Shown: positions 10,084 through 19,088, counted from the first letter of the stretch. The stretch: DNA of 64,000 nucleotides from Streptomyces sp. CB02980 (GCF_014451325.2 NZ_JACSCH020000001.1:660845-724844); one strand, 5' to 3'. Translations and numbers: made by a program. The notes: generated by a model from the sequence alone, not told the origin.

Positions 10084-11355
10084 GTGACCCTGACCGACAT
10101 CGCCACGCCCTCCGTCTTCGAGACCGTCGAATCGGAGGTCCGCAGCTACTGCCGTGCCTGGCCCGTCGTCTTCGAACGCGCCAGTGGCAGCAGGCTGTAC
10201 GACGAGCAGGGGCGTCCGTACCTCGACTTCTTCGCCGGTGCCGGCTCGCTGAACTACGGCCACAACAACCCCGTGCTCAAGCGGGCCCTCCTCGAGTACC
10301 TCGGCAACGACGGCATCACCCACGGCCTCGACATGTCGACCACCGCCAAACGCGACTTCCTGGAGGCCTTCCACACCACGGTCCTGGAGCCCCGCGCCCT
10401 GCCCTACAAGGTGATGTTCCCTGGCCCCACCGGCACCAACGCCGTCGAGGCGGCGCTGAAACTCGCCCGCAAGGTCACCGGGCGGCAGACGGTCGTCTCC
10501 TTCACCAACGCGTTCCACGGCATGTCGCTCGGCTCGCTCGCCGTCACCGGGAACGCCGCCAAGCGCGCCGGCGCGGGCGTCCCGCTGCACCACGCCATCC
10601 GCATGCCCTTCGACGACTACCTCGACGGGCAGCTCCCCGACTTCCTCTGGTTCGAGCGGCTCCTCAACGACGCCGGCTCCGGCCTGGATCACCCGGCGGC
10701 CGTGATCGTCGAGACCGTCCAGGGCGAGGGCGGCATCAACGTCGCACGGGCCGAGTGGCTGCGCGCCCTCGCGGAGCTCTGCCGCCGGCACGAGATGCTC
10801 CTCATCGTCGACGACATCCAGATGGGCTGCGGCCGCACCGGCGACTTCTTCTCCTTCGAGGAGGCGGGCATCACGCCCGACATCGTCACCCTGTCCAAGT
10901 CCATCAGCGGGTACGGCCTGCCCATGGCCCTCTGCCTGTTCCGGCCGGAGCTCGACGTCTGGCAGCCCGGCGAGCACAACGGGACCTTCCGCGGCAACAA
11001 CCCCGCCTTCGTCACCGCCACGGCCGCCCTCGACGCCTACTGGCGCGACGGCGCCCTGCGCGGGCGCACCCTGAGCCGGGCGGACCGGGTGGAGCGCGCC
11101 CTCCTCGACCTGTGCGGGGGCGACGGGCGCACCGGCCTGTCCGTCCGCGGCCGCGGACTCGTGTGGGGCCTGGAGTTCGCCGACGGGGAGCGCGCCGACG
11201 CCGTGTGCCGGCGTGCCTTCGAGACCGGCCTCCTGGTGGAGACCTCGGGTCCGCGCGGCGAGGTGGTCAAGCTGCTGCCGCCGTTGACCGCGACGGACGA
11301 CGAACTCGACGAGGGCCTCGGGATCCTCGCCCGATCCGTCCGCCACACCGCCTGA
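10084..11355 (+). CDS. ectB: Diaminobutyrate-2-oxoglutarate aminotransferase
   Basis: A 423-residue class III PLP aminotransferase that converts aspartate semialdehyde and glutamate to L-2,4-diaminobutyrate, the first committed step of ectoine synthesis. The PLP-binding lysine lies in TLSKSISGYGLPMAL and the cofactor Asp in LLIVDDIQMGCGRTG. GPTGTNAVEAALKLARK is the phosphate-binding region. The GTG start at 10084 has GGAGAAGAG upstream. It follows ectA by 52 bp and precedes ectC by 105 bp of repeat-rich DNA. Length and motifs are typical of EctB. Confidence 0.95.
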   Translation: MTLTDIATPSVFETVESEVRSYCRAWPVVFERASGSRLYDEQGRPYLDFFAGAGSLNYGHNNPVLKRALLEYLGNDGITHGLDMSTTAKRDFLEAFHTTVLEPRALPYKVMFPGPTGTNAVEAALKLARKVTGRQTVVSFTNAFHGMSLGSLAVTGNAAKRAGAGVPLHHAIRMPFDDYLDGQLPDFLWFERLLNDAGSGLDHPAAVIVETVQGEGGINVARAEWLRALAELCRRHEMLLIVDDIQMGCGRTGDFFSFEEAGITPDIVTLSKSISGYGLPMALCLFRPELDVWQPGEHNGTFRGNNPAFVTATAALDAYWRDGALRGRTLSRADRVERALLDLCGGDGRTGLSVRGRGLVWGLEFADGERADAVCRRAFETGLLVETSGPRGEVVKLLPPLTATDDELDEGLGILARSVRHTA

Positions 11356-11401
11356 CCCCTCTCCCGACCCCATGTTCCGATGGCCGGCCGACCCGTCGGC
11401 C

Positions 11402-11443
11402 CGATGACCCGTCGGCCCGATGACCCGATGACCCGATGACCCG
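11402..11443 (+). repeat. Tandem 8-bp repeat (GATGACCC) between ectB and ectC
   Basis: The spacer between ectB and ectC holds five copies of GATGACCC or close variants in partly perfect tandem order, interrupted once by GTCGGCCC. No gene. It probably arose by replication slippage. It lies just before the ectC ribosome-binding site (GAAAGG) and could affect relative ectC translation. Confidence 0.7.
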
Positions 11444-11460
11444 AAAGGCAGTCGTACCCC

Positions 11461-11877
11461 ATGATCGTCCGTACCTTCGACGAGCTGGAGAACACCGAGC
11501 GGCACGTGAGGGCCGCCTCGGGCACCTGGGAGAGCAAGCGCATCGTCCTGGCCCGCGAGCGGGTCGGCTTCTCCCTCCACGAGACGGTGCTGTACGCCGG
11601 CACCGAGACCGCCATGTGGTACGCGAACCACGTCGAGGCCGTGGTCTGCACGGCCGGCGAGGCCGAGCTCACCGACCACGAGACTGGCCGCACGTACACG
11701 ATCGTGCCCGGAACGATGTACCTGCTCGACGGGCACGAACGCCACACCCTCAGGGTCAAGGCCGACTTCCGCTGCCTGTGCGTCTTCAACCCGCCCGTGA
11801 CGGGGCGCGAGGACCACGACGAGAACGGCGTCTACCCGCTGCTGACGGAACCCGAGCCCGCGTCCGACGACGTCTGA
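11461..11877 (+). CDS. ectC: L-ectoine synthase
   Basis: A 138-residue cupin that cyclises N4-acetyl-L-2,4-diaminobutyrate to ectoine. It opens with the EctC signature [16 protein letters not shown] and has cupin metal/substrate motifs around [25 protein letters not shown] and the later DGHERHTLR. Standard length, ATG at 11461. Third gene of the ect operon. Confidence 0.95.
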   Translation: MIVRTFDELENTERHVRAASGTWESKRIVLARERVGFSLHETVLYAGTETAMWYANHVEAVVCTAGEAELTDHETGRTYTIVPGTMYLLDGHERHTLRVKADFRCLCVFNPPVTGREDHDENGVYPLLTEPEPASDDV

Positions 11878-11924
11878 GCCCGGCACGCGACCACACCCCT
11901 ACGTGAAAGGAAGCACGCTCCCCC

Positions 11925-12821
11925 ATGCCCTCCGCACCCACCCGCCCCGTCGACCTCTACCCCACCCGTGGCCCCAACGAGGAACTGATCGGCCGCAAGG
12001 ACCCCGTCGTGTGGTCCGGGCCCGGCACGGCGGGCCCCTTCTGGGCCCGTGAACTGGAGGAGTACGACCGCGACGGCTTCGTCACGGTGGACGAGATCGT
12101 CACCCCGGACGAGGTCGACGTGCTCCGGGCGGAGCTGGACCGGCTCGTCTCCGACCCGGCCGTACGGGCCGACGAACGGGCGGTCGTCGAGCCCCGTTCC
12201 CAGGAGATACGTTCCGTCTTCGAGGTGCACCGGATGAGCGAGGTCTTCGGCCGGCTCGCCGAGGATCCGCGGATCCTCGGGCGCGCCCGCCAGATCCTCG
12301 GCTCCGACGTCTACGTCCACCAGTCGCGGGTCAACGTCAAGCCCGGCTTCGGGGCCAGCGGCTTCTACTGGCACTCGGACTTCGAGACCTGGCACGCGGA
12401 GGACGGCCTGCCGAGGATGCGGACCGTGTCGGTGTCGATCGCGCTCACGCCGAACCACACCACCAACGGCAGCCTGATGATCATGCCCGGTTCGCACCGC
12501 ACCTTCCTCGGCTGCGCCGGTGCCACTCCGAAGGACAACTACAAGCGGTCGCTCCAGATGCAGGACGCCGGTACGCCCTCCCACGAGGCGCTGACCACGT
12601 TCGCCGACGCCTGCGGCATACGCCACTTCACGGGTCCGGCCGGCTCCGCCACCTGGTTCGACTGCAACGCCCTGCACGGGTCGGGCGACAACATCACCCC
12701 GTACCCCCGGAGCAATGTGTTCCTCGTCTTCAACAGCGTCGAGAACCAGCCGGAGGCGCCCTTCGCCGCCCCGGTCCGGCGGCCCTCCTTCATCGCCGCG
12801 CCCTCATCGGATCACGCGTGA
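11925..12821 (+). CDS. ectD: Ectoine 5-hydroxylase
   Basis: A 298-residue Fe(II)/2-oxoglutarate dioxygenase of the PhyH superfamily that converts ectoine to 5-hydroxyectoine. The iron ligands are H and D of FYWHSDFETWH plus the distal His in NALHGSGDN. SRVNVKPGFG is a strongly conserved EctD segment. RBS AAAGGAAG precedes the ATG at 11925. Its TGA overlaps the GTG of the next gene, a binding protein, so synthesis and uptake genes are translationally linked. Confidence 0.95.
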   Translation: MPSAPTRPVDLYPTRGPNEELIGRKDPVVWSGPGTAGPFWARELEEYDRDGFVTVDEIVTPDEVDVLRAELDRLVSDPAVRADERAVVEPRSQEIRSVFEVHRMSEVFGRLAEDPRILGRARQILGSDVYVHQSRVNVKPGFGASGFYWHSDFETWHAEDGLPRMRTVSVSIALTPNHTTNGSLMIMPGSHRTFLGCAGATPKDNYKRSLQMQDAGTPSHEALTTFADACGIRHFTGPAGSATWFDCNALHGSGDNITPYPRSNVFLVFNSVENQPEAPFAAPVRRPSFIAAPSSDHA

Positions 12822-13735
12822 CCGGCACGCCGCGCCTGGACCGACGCGGCTTCCTCGGCAGAACGGCGCTCCTCGGCGGCCTCGCCCTGGCCCCGGGGCT
12901 CCTTTCGGCCTGCACCCGCACCCAGGTCGGTTCGGGCGCGCCCGAGGACGACGGCGCGCTCCTGGCGCGGCTGCGGAAACAGGGCTTCGTACGGGTCGGG
13001 TTCGCCGGTGAGGCGCCGTACGGCTTCCAGGACGGCGCCGAGCCGGCCGGCGAGGCCCCGACGCTGCACCGCGAGGTGTTCACGGCGCTCGGGGTGCGCG
13101 AACTGCGGCCGACGCTGACCGAGTTCGGGGCGCTGATCCCCGGTCTCCTCGCCGACCGCTTCGACGTCGTGAGCGCGGGCATGTCGATCACGCCCGAGCG
13201 CTGCGCCAAGGTGATCTTCTCCGAGCCGGAGTTCGTCTCCCCCACCGCGCTGATGGTCCGCAAGGGCAATCCGAAGGGGCTGAGCGACCTGGCGTCCTGC
13301 GCGGCGAAGCGTGCCACCGTCGGTGTGCTGACAGCCGCGGTGGAGGCGTCCTTCGCGAAGGCCGCGGGTGTTCCCGACGGGTCGGTGAAGACCCTGGCCA
13401 AGCAGCAGGACGGTCTCGACGCCCTGCTCGCCGGGCGGATCGACGCCTTCGCGCTGACCGCCATCTCCCTGCGCTGGCTGGCGCGGACGAACCGGGACGC
13501 GGCGGTGGAGGTGACCGAGGCGTTCGTGCCGGTGGTCGACGGCGTACGGCAGCTGGGCGCGGGCGGAGCAGTGTTCCGGCCGGGCGCGACCGGGCTGCGG
13601 GACGCGTTCGACAAGGAGCTCCTCAAGATCACCGGTTCTCCGGACCGGTTCGTGGAGCTCCTGGGCCGTTACGGCTTCACCGCGCGCGAGGTACCGCCCC
13701 GCTCCCTGCGGACCGCCGACCTGTGCGCCGGGTGA
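12818..13735 (+). CDS. ehuB: Ectoine/hydroxyectoine ABC transporter, substrate-binding lipoprotein
   Basis: A 305-residue class II (polar amino acid type) solute-binding protein. It has a twin-arginine-like N-terminus (DRRGFLGR) and a lipobox LLSAC, so it is probably a membrane-anchored lipoprotein. The mature part starts LRKQGFVRVGFAGEAPYGFQD, typical of EhuB, followed by SAGMSITPERCAKVIFSEPEF. It should capture ectoine and hydroxyectoine outside the membrane and deliver them to EhuC/EhuD. The GTG start overlaps the ectD stop by four bases. Confidence 0.9.
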   Translation: MTGTPRLDRRGFLGRTALLGGLALAPGLLSACTRTQVGSGAPEDDGALLARLRKQGFVRVGFAGEAPYGFQDGAEPAGEAPTLHREVFTALGVRELRPTLTEFGALIPGLLADRFDVVSAGMSITPERCAKVIFSEPEFVSPTALMVRKGNPKGLSDLASCAAKRATVGVLTAAVEASFAKAAGVPDGSVKTLAKQQDGLDALLAGRIDAFALTAISLRWLARTNRDAAVEVTEAFVPVVDGVRQLGAGGAVFRPGATGLRDAFDKELLKITGSPDRFVELLGRYGFTAREVPPRSLRTADLCAG

Positions 13736-13792
13736 GGGGCGGCCCGGAGGAGGGCGGCCCGGTGACGGGCGCGGTGTCGGGGGGCGGCCTGA

Positions 13793-14467
13793 ATGGCTGA
13801 GTTCCTCCCCGAGCTCCGCCGGGCGCTGCCCCGGCTCGGCGAGGGGCTCCTGACCACGGTGGAGGCCACGGTGCTCGGCGCCGCGCTCGCCCTGCTCCTC
13901 GCGTACACGCTCGGTCTGCTGTCCCGGTCGGCCCGGCTGCCGGTGCGCGGAGCGACGCGGGTCGTCGTGGAGTTCTTCCGGGGCACCTCGCTGTACGTGC
14001 AGCTCTTCTGGCTGTTCTTCGCGCTGCCGATGGTCGGCTTCCGGCTGGAGCCCTTGGCCTGCGGTGTGCTCGCGCTCGGTCTCAACTTCGGGGCATACGG
14101 CTCCGAGGTCGTACGGGGCGCGGTGACCGCGGTCCCCCGCGCCCAGACCGAGGCGGCGATCGCGCTCGGCATGGGCCCGGTGCTGCGGCTGCGGCGGGTC
14201 GTCCTGCCGCAGGCGCACGCCCTGATGGTGGCGCCGTTCAAGAACCTGCTCGTCCAGCTGCTCAAGGCGACGCCGCTGCTCTCCCTGGTCACGGTCCCGG
14301 ATCTCACCTTCCAGATCGACCAGTTGCGCTCCTCGACGGGCGCCACGGCCGCCTCGTACCTGCTGCTCCTGGGGCTCTACTTCGGCATGGCCGTCGTCCT
14401 GAGCCTCCTCATGAACGCACTGGAGCGGGCCGCGAAGGCCCGTCTCGGGCAGGAAGGAGGCGTCTGA
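13793..14467 (+). CDS. ehuC: Ectoine/hydroxyectoine ABC transporter permease
   Basis: A 224-residue inner-membrane permease of the HisM/GlnP type with about five membrane segments. The EAA loop that contacts the ATPase is seen in RAQTEAAIALGMGPVLRLRRVVLPQA. Its stop overlaps the start of the next permease (TGATG). It lies 57 bp after ehuB in the same unit. Confidence 0.9.
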   Translation: MAEFLPELRRALPRLGEGLLTTVEATVLGAALALLLAYTLGLLSRSARLPVRGATRVVVEFFRGTSLYVQLFWLFFALPMVGFRLEPLACGVLALGLNFGAYGSEVVRGAVTAVPRAQTEAAIALGMGPVLRLRRVVLPQAHALMVAPFKNLLVQLLKATPLLSLVTVPDLTFQIDQLRSSTGATAASYLLLLGLYFGMAVVLSLLMNALERAAKARLGQEGGV

Positions 14468-15102
14468 TGTGGGACGGAGAGGCGGCCCGGGCCGCTCTGC
14501 CGACCGTTCTCGAGGGCTTCGGCGTCACCCTGGTCGCGACGGTGCTCGCCTTCGCCGTCGCGATGGTCCTGGGACTCGCGCTCGCCCTCGCGCAGCGCGC
14601 GGGTCCCGCGTGGCTGGCCCTTCCGCTGCGCGGGGCGGCCGGGTTCGTCCGCTCGACCCCGCTCCTGGTGCAGCTGTTCGCTGCATGGGTGCTCGTCCCG
14701 GGGCTCGACGCGCCGACGCTCGGCGTCCTGGTCCTGGGCGTGCACTACGCCACGTACCTCTCCGAGGTGTACCGGACGGGCATCGACGCCGTGCCGAAGG
14801 GGCAGTGGGAGGCGTGCACGGCGCTGTCGCTGCCGCGCCGGCGGGTCTGGCGGGCGGTGGTGCTGCCGCAGGCCGTGCGCAACGTGCTGCCGCCGCTGGG
14901 CAACTACGCGGTCTCCATGTTCAAGGAGACACCCCTGCTCTCGGTGATCACGGTGCACGAGATGGTCCACGAGGCGAACACCTTCGGCAGCACCCACTTC
15001 GCCTATCTGGAGAGCTTCACCCTGGCCGCCGTGGTGTTCCTGCTCGCGAGCTGGCCGACCTCGGTGCTGATACGACGACTGGAGGCACGCCTTGCCCATT
15101 GA
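14467..15102 (+). CDS. ehuD: Ectoine/hydroxyectoine ABC transporter permease
   Basis: A 211-residue second permease of the same family, with an EAA-type loop in KGQWEACTALSLPRRRVWRAVV and about five membrane segments. It starts one base inside the ehuC stop and overlaps ehuA by 11 bp. It should pair with EhuC as a heterodimeric channel. Confidence 0.9.
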   Translation: MWDGEAARAALPTVLEGFGVTLVATVLAFAVAMVLGLALALAQRAGPAWLALPLRGAAGFVRSTPLLVQLFAAWVLVPGLDAPTLGVLVLGVHYATYLSEVYRTGIDAVPKGQWEACTALSLPRRRVWRAVVLPQAVRNVLPPLGNYAVSMFKETPLLSVITVHEMVHEANTFGSTHFAYLESFTLAAVVFLLASWPTSVLIRRLEARLAH

Positions 15103-15907
15103 GGAGCTGTCCGAGGACCTCACCAAGGCCCCGACCGCGCACCCGGCGGTCCGCTTCGACCGGGTCACGAAGCGGTTCGGGGACCACACCGTGCTCGACG
15201 GCCTCGACCTGGAGGTGGCCCGCGGGGAGCACGTGACGCTGATCGGCCCGAGCGGCTCCGGGAAGACCACGATCCTCCGGCTGCTCATGACGCTGGAGCG
15301 GGTGACCGACGGCGTCATCCAGGTGGACGGCGAGCCCTTCTCCCACATGCCGGGCCGGACGCCCGGAAAGCTGGTGCCGGCGAGCGAGCGTCATCTGGCC
15401 GCGCGACGGCGGCGGATCGGCATGGTGTTCCAGCAGTTCAACCTCTTCCCCCACATGAGTGTCCTGGAGAACGTCGTCGAGGCGCCCGTGCACGTGCTCG
15501 GCGAGGGCCGGGAGGAGGCCGGACGCCGGGCCCGGGACCTGCTCGACCTGGTCGGGCTCTCCGACAAGGTCGACGCACGGCCGACCCGGCTCTCCGGCGG
15601 CCAGCAGCAGCGGGTGGCCATCGCCCGCGCGCTGGCGATGCGTCCCGAGATCCTGCTCCTGGACGAGGTGACCTCGGCGCTCGACCCGGAACTCGTGGCG
15701 GAGGTGCTGGACGTGCTGCGGGACGTCGCCCGGCGGACCGACATCACGCTGCTCTGCGTGACGCACGAGATGGGCTTCGCCAGGGACGTCTCGGACCGGA
15801 TCCTGATGTTCGACGGCGGCCGGATCGTCGAGTCGGGACCGGCCGACGAGCTCCTGGACGCGCCCGTGGAGGAGCGCACCCGGGCGTTCCTGAGCTCGGT
15901 CCGCTGA
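15092..15907 (+). CDS. ehuA: Ectoine/hydroxyectoine ABC transporter ATP-binding protein
   Basis: A 271-residue ABC ATPase of the polar amino acid type: Walker A GPSGSGKTT, Q-loop MVFQQFNLFPHM, signature LSGGQQQR and Walker B ILLLDEVTSALDPE. It starts with TTG at 15092 after GGAGG, inside the end of ehuD. It energises uptake through EhuCD. Last gene of the ectABCD-ehuBCDA unit, followed by a hairpin shared with the convergent sigma factor gene. Confidence 0.92.
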   Translation: MPIEELSEDLTKAPTAHPAVRFDRVTKRFGDHTVLDGLDLEVARGEHVTLIGPSGSGKTTILRLLMTLERVTDGVIQVDGEPFSHMPGRTPGKLVPASERHLAARRRRIGMVFQQFNLFPHMSVLENVVEAPVHVLGEGREEAGRRARDLLDLVGLSDKVDARPTRLSGGQQQRVAIARALAMRPEILLLDEVTSALDPELVAEVLDVLRDVARRTDITLLCVTHEMGFARDVSDRILMFDGGRIVESGPADELLDAPVEERTRAFLSSVR

Positions 15908-15914
15908 CTCCGCC

Positions 15915-15948
15915 GACGCGCGGCCCGGGGCGGGCCGGCCCGCGCGTC
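15915..15948. terminator. Bidirectional terminator hairpin
   Basis: Nested G+C-rich inverted repeat between the convergent ehuA and sigma factor genes. Outer arms are GACGCGCGG/CCGCGCGTC, inner arms GCCCG/CGGGC. The last ehu gene stops eight bases before it. Confidence 0.6.
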
Positions 15949-15970
15949 TCTCTCAGCTCTCTCGGCCCCC

Positions 15971-16843
15971 TCAGCCGTCACCACCGTCCTCGACCATGCC
16001 CTGCCGCAGCCGGTCCAGGCTTCGGGCGAGCAGCCGTGAGACATGCATCTGGGAGACGCCGAGCCGCTCGCCGATCTGCGTCTGGGTGAGCTCCTCCACG
16101 AAGCGGAGGTGCAGCAGCAGCCGGTCGCGCGGGGCGAGGGCCTCGACGAGCGGGGCGAGGGTGTGGAACTCCTCGAAGAGCGCGAGCGCCGGGTCCTCCT
16201 GGCCGATGAGATCGGCCAGGGCGGCATCCTCCTCCTCGCTGTCGCCGCCGGCGAACGTGGCGTCCAGGGACGTGGAGTGGTAGCCGTTGGCGGCGACCTG
16301 GGCCTCGACCACCTCGTCCTCGGACAGGTCCATGACCGGCGCCAGCTCGGAGAGGCGCGGGGCCCGGCCGAGCCGTGAGCTCAGCTCGTCGGTCGCCTTC
16401 GCCAGCTCCACCCGCGCCTCCTGGAGGCGGCGCGGGACGTGCACGGCCCAGGTGGTGTCGCGGAAGAAGCGCTTGATCTCGCCCACGATGTACGGCACGG
16501 CGAAGGTGGCGAACTCCACCTCGCGCGACAGGTCGAAGCGGTCGATCGCCTTGATCAGGCCGACCATGCCGACCTGGAGGATGTCCTCCCGCTCGTCGCC
16601 GTGGGCCCGGAACCGCCCCGCCGCGTAGACCACCAGTGACATGTTCATCTCGATGAGGGTGTTCCGGACGTACTGGTGCCCCGCAGTGCCCTCCTCCCGC
16701 GCCGCCAGTTCACGGAGGAACACCTTCGACAGGGCACGCGCGTCCCGGGGTGGAATCGCGTGCGGGACCTCGGGAAAGGGCAGTTCCTCTCCCACGCCGT
16801 TCGTCGCGTACGTCGTCGTCGCCTCGGCCGGATCGGTCCGCAC
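15971..16843 (-). CDS. SigB/F/G-family RNA polymerase sigma factor
   Basis: A 290-residue group 3 sigma-70 factor. Region 2 is seen in NMSLVVYAAGRFRAHGDEREDILQVGMVGLIKAIDRFD and FATFAVPYIVGEIKRFFRD; region 4 in LRFVEELTQTQIGERLGVSQMHVSRLL. This pattern is that of Streptomyces SigB/SigF/SigG paralogues. They direct stress or developmental genes and are held by anti-sigma kinases. It starts with GTG at 16843 after GAGGAGG. A promoter matching the SigB consensus lies upstream, suggesting autoregulation or control by a paralogue. An anti-sigma-like ATPase is encoded divergently next door. Which paralogue this is cannot be settled here. Confidence 0.88.
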   Translation of the reverse strand: MRTDPAEATTTYATNGVGEELPFPEVPHAIPPRDARALSKVFLRELAAREEGTAGHQYVRNTLIEMNMSLVVYAAGRFRAHGDEREDILQVGMVGLIKAIDRFDLSREVEFATFAVPYIVGEIKRFFRDTTWAVHVPRRLQEARVELAKATDELSSRLGRAPRLSELAPVMDLSEDEVVEAQVAANGYHSTSLDATFAGGDSEEEDAALADLIGQEDPALALFEEFHTLAPLVEALAPRDRLLLHLRFVEELTQTQIGERLGVSQMHVSRLLARSLDRLRQGMVEDGGDG

Positions 16844-16891
16844 AGGAACAACCTCCTCTGGCTCGCGGTCCGTTCAGCGGTCCCGGTTCTC

Positions 16892-16916
16892 GTACCCCCG
16901 CTTCCCGAACGCACTC
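16892..16916 (-). promoter_or_regulatory. SigB-type promoter of the sigma factor gene
   Basis: On the minus strand GAGT, 15 bases, then GGGTAC matches the Streptomyces SigB consensus GNNT-N14-16-GGGTAY. It lies about 50 bp before the sigma factor GTG. This supports self-activation. Confidence 0.55.
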
Positions 16917-17032
16917 CTCGTCCGCTCCCGGCCGATTTCGCCCGGAAGGAGCGCATCACCGTGGTTCGAACGGGCAGACGAAACCCATCACCTGCTGAGG
17001 AACCGGCCAGATCAGGAAGAAAGGGATGTGCG

Positions 17033-17479
17033 ATGAAGACCCGGAGCGACACCCGGTCCCCGGCCCCCGGGGCGGACCCTCGCGGCGCCGGGAGCTCCGG
17101 TTCGCCCCCGGTCCGTACCCCGGCCCAGGCGCGGCAGCTCGTCCGTCACACCCTCGCGGCGCTCGGCCCCCTGCGGCCCGCCCAGGTGGAGGACCTGCTG
17201 CTCGTCACCTCGGAGCTCGTCACGAACGCGCACCGGCACGCGGGCGGCGTCACGGGCTTCGGGATCGGGGTCGGACGCGACCGGGTGACGGTGTCCGTGT
17301 CGGACGCCAGCGGGGAGCCACCGCTGTACGAGCGCCACGAGGGACTCCGTCCCGGTGGCTACGGCTGGCCGATCGTGCTCCGGCTGTGCCGTGAGGTGAC
17401 CGTGGACGCGGGTCCCGACGGCAAGACCATCCACGCGGCCGTGACGGTCGACCGGCGACCACCGACCGGCGACCCGTGA
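17033..17479 (+). CDS. Anti-sigma-type ATP-binding protein (RsbW-like)
   Basis: A 148-residue small GHKL ATPase of the HATPase_c_2 type. The N-box is ELVTNAHRHAGG, the G1 box SVSDASGEPPL and the G2 region GGYGWPIVLRL. Proteins like this bind SigB-family sigma factors and phosphorylate anti-anti-sigma partners. It starts at 17033 after GAAAGGGA, divergent from the SigB-like gene. That arrangement makes it a plausible partner, although Streptomyces has very many such proteins. No anti-anti-sigma (STAS) gene is adjacent. Confidence 0.8.
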   Translation: MKTRSDTRSPAPGADPRGAGSSGSPPVRTPAQARQLVRHTLAALGPLRPAQVEDLLLVTSELVTNAHRHAGGVTGFGIGVGRDRVTVSVSDASGEPPLYERHEGLRPGGYGWPIVLRLCREVTVDAGPDGKTIHAAVTVDRRPPTGDP

Positions 17480-17520
17480 CCTGGGCCGACGGGCGACCGG
17501 CGACCGGCGACCCGTGACCC
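17449..17520 (+). repeat. GACCGGCGACC tandem repeats
   Basis: Several copies of CGACCGGCGACC and CCGTGACC in tandem span the last codons of the anti-sigma-type gene and the following intergenic DNA. The repeats change the protein's C-terminal tail (VDRRPPTGDP). Likely slippage product; no function seen. Confidence 0.6.
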
Positions 17521-17576
17521 GGGGCGGCCCGCGCCCTGTGACCGGAGCCGCTCCCGCGGGCGCGGGCTGTCGCGGA

Positions 17577-19088
17577 TCAGGGGGCCGCGGGGGCGGGTTC
17601 CCCGTCCGCCGGCCGGTCGGGGCGCTGTTCCGGGAGGGCGTGGAGCCGTACGGCTCCGGGGCCGGCCGTGGAGTGGCGCTCGGCCCAGCCTTCGAGCGCC
17701 GTACGGCAGGCGTGGTCGAGGTGGTGGAGTCCGGAGAGGTCCAGTTCGACCGGGCGGTCGCGGGGCAGCGCTTCGAGCACGTCGAGCAGCTTGGGCAGGC
17801 GCAGGAAGTTGGCGTTGCCCGACAGGCTCACCCGCGCGGGGCCGAGACCGTCGTCGGCGCGGTCCACGCGGACGTGGGAGAGGTCCCACGCGGCCTTGGC
17901 CACCGAGAGGGCGAGGCCGATCAGGACCCCTTCGAGCATGTTCACGCCGACGATCGCCACGGCCGTCACGACCAGGACGAGCGCCTCGCCCCGGTGACCG
18001 CGCCACAGCGCGACCACTCCCCTGAAGGGGATGAGCTTCCAGCCGGCGTGGACGAGGATGCCGGCGAGCCCGGCGAGCGGGACGTAGGTGAGGGTGCCGG
18101 GGAGCAGGGCGGCGAACAGCAGCAGCCACACCCCGTGCAGGACGCGGGACGCCTTGGTCCTCGCTCCGGCCTGGGCGTTGGCTGCGCTGCGGACGATCAC
18201 CGCGGTCATGGGCAGCGCGCCGAGGAGGCCGCAGACGGTGTTGCCGCAGCCCTGGGCGAGCAGTTCCCGGTCGTAGTCGGTGCGCGGCCCGTCGTGCAGC
18301 CGGTCCACGGCCGCCGCGCCGAACAACGACTCCGCCGAGGCGATCAGGACGAAGGCGAGGACGGTACCGAGCAGGGCGACGTCGGTGAGGGCGGCGACGT
18401 CGTCGGCCCCGGGAACACGGACGGCGTCCAGCACCCCGCTCACCCGGACGGTCGCGATCGGCAGGTCGAACAGGGCGGTCGCGAGAGCGGCCAGCAGGAC
18501 CGCGACGAGCGCGCCGGGCACCCACCGCACGCGTCGCGGCATGTGACGCCATCCCACGATCACGAGGACGGTGGCGGCGGCGACCGCGAGCGCGGTCAGG
18601 GTGGCGGCACCCGTCAGGGCACGGGCCAGGGCGACCGGCAGCCCTGCGAGCCGGTCCGCACCCGAGGCCGGGGCGCTGAGGCCGGCGGCGGCGTAGAGCT
18701 GACCGGCGACGATGACGAGGCCAATGCCGGCGAGCATGCCCTCGACCACGGAGAGGGAGATGGCCCGGAACCAACGGCCCCACTTCAGCAGGCCCATCGC
18801 GATCTGAACGAGTCCGGTGAGGAGCACGGCGACACCGAGCCCGGCCGGACCGAGGGTGCGGACCGCCTCGAACACGAGGACGGTCATACCGGCGGCCGGT
18901 CCGGAGACCTGGATGCTGCTGCCGCGCATCGGACCGGTGACGAGGCCGCCGACGATGCCGGTGACCAGGCCTAGTTCGGCGGGCACGCCGGAGGCGACGG
19001 CCACGCCGATACAGAGCGGCAGCGCCACGAGGAACACGACGAGGGACGCGGCGACGTCGTGGCGGAGGTGGGGCAGGGAGGGCGGCAT
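17577..19088 (-). CDS. SulP/SLC26-family anion transporter
   Basis: A 503-residue membrane protein with 10-12 hydrophobic segments and a C-terminal STAS-like domain (VELDLSGLHHLDHACRTALEGW). The SulP signature region is SGPAAGMTVLVFEAV in the first third, with SAESLFGAAAVDRLH in the middle. SulP proteins carry sulfate, bicarbonate or other anions. Many actinobacterial homologues neighbour a carbonic anhydrase and move bicarbonate, but none lies here. The gene stands alone with its own upstream region. Substrate uncertain between sulfate and bicarbonate. Confidence 0.85.
   Translation of the reverse strand: MPPSLPHLRHDVAASLVVFLVALPLCIGVAVASGVPAELGLVTGIVGGLVTGPMRGSSIQVSGPAAGMTVLVFEAVRTLGPAGLGVAVLLTGLVQIAMGLLKWGRWFRAISLSVVEGMLAGIGLVIVAGQLYAAAGLSAPASGADRLAGLPVALARALTGAATLTALAVAAATVLVIVGWRHMPRRVRWVPGALVAVLLAALATALFDLPIATVRVSGVLDAVRVPGADDVAALTDVALLGTVLAFVLIASAESLFGAAAVDRLHDGPRTDYDRELLAQGCGNTVCGLLGALPMTAVIVRSAANAQAGARTKASRVLHGVWLLLFAALLPGTLTYVPLAGLAGILVHAGWKLIPFRGVVALWRGHRGEALVLVVTAVAIVGVNMLEGVLIGLALSVAKAAWDLSHVRVDRADDGLGPARVSLSGNANFLRLPKLLDVLEALPRDRPVELDLSGLHHLDHACRTALEGWAERHSTAGPGAVRLHALPEQRPDRPADGEPAPAAP

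Noticed and set aside
16676..17032. A longer N-terminus for the anti-sigma-type ATPase.
   Set aside because: It would run through the sigma factor gene on the other strand; the ATG at 17033 has an RBS and fits family length.
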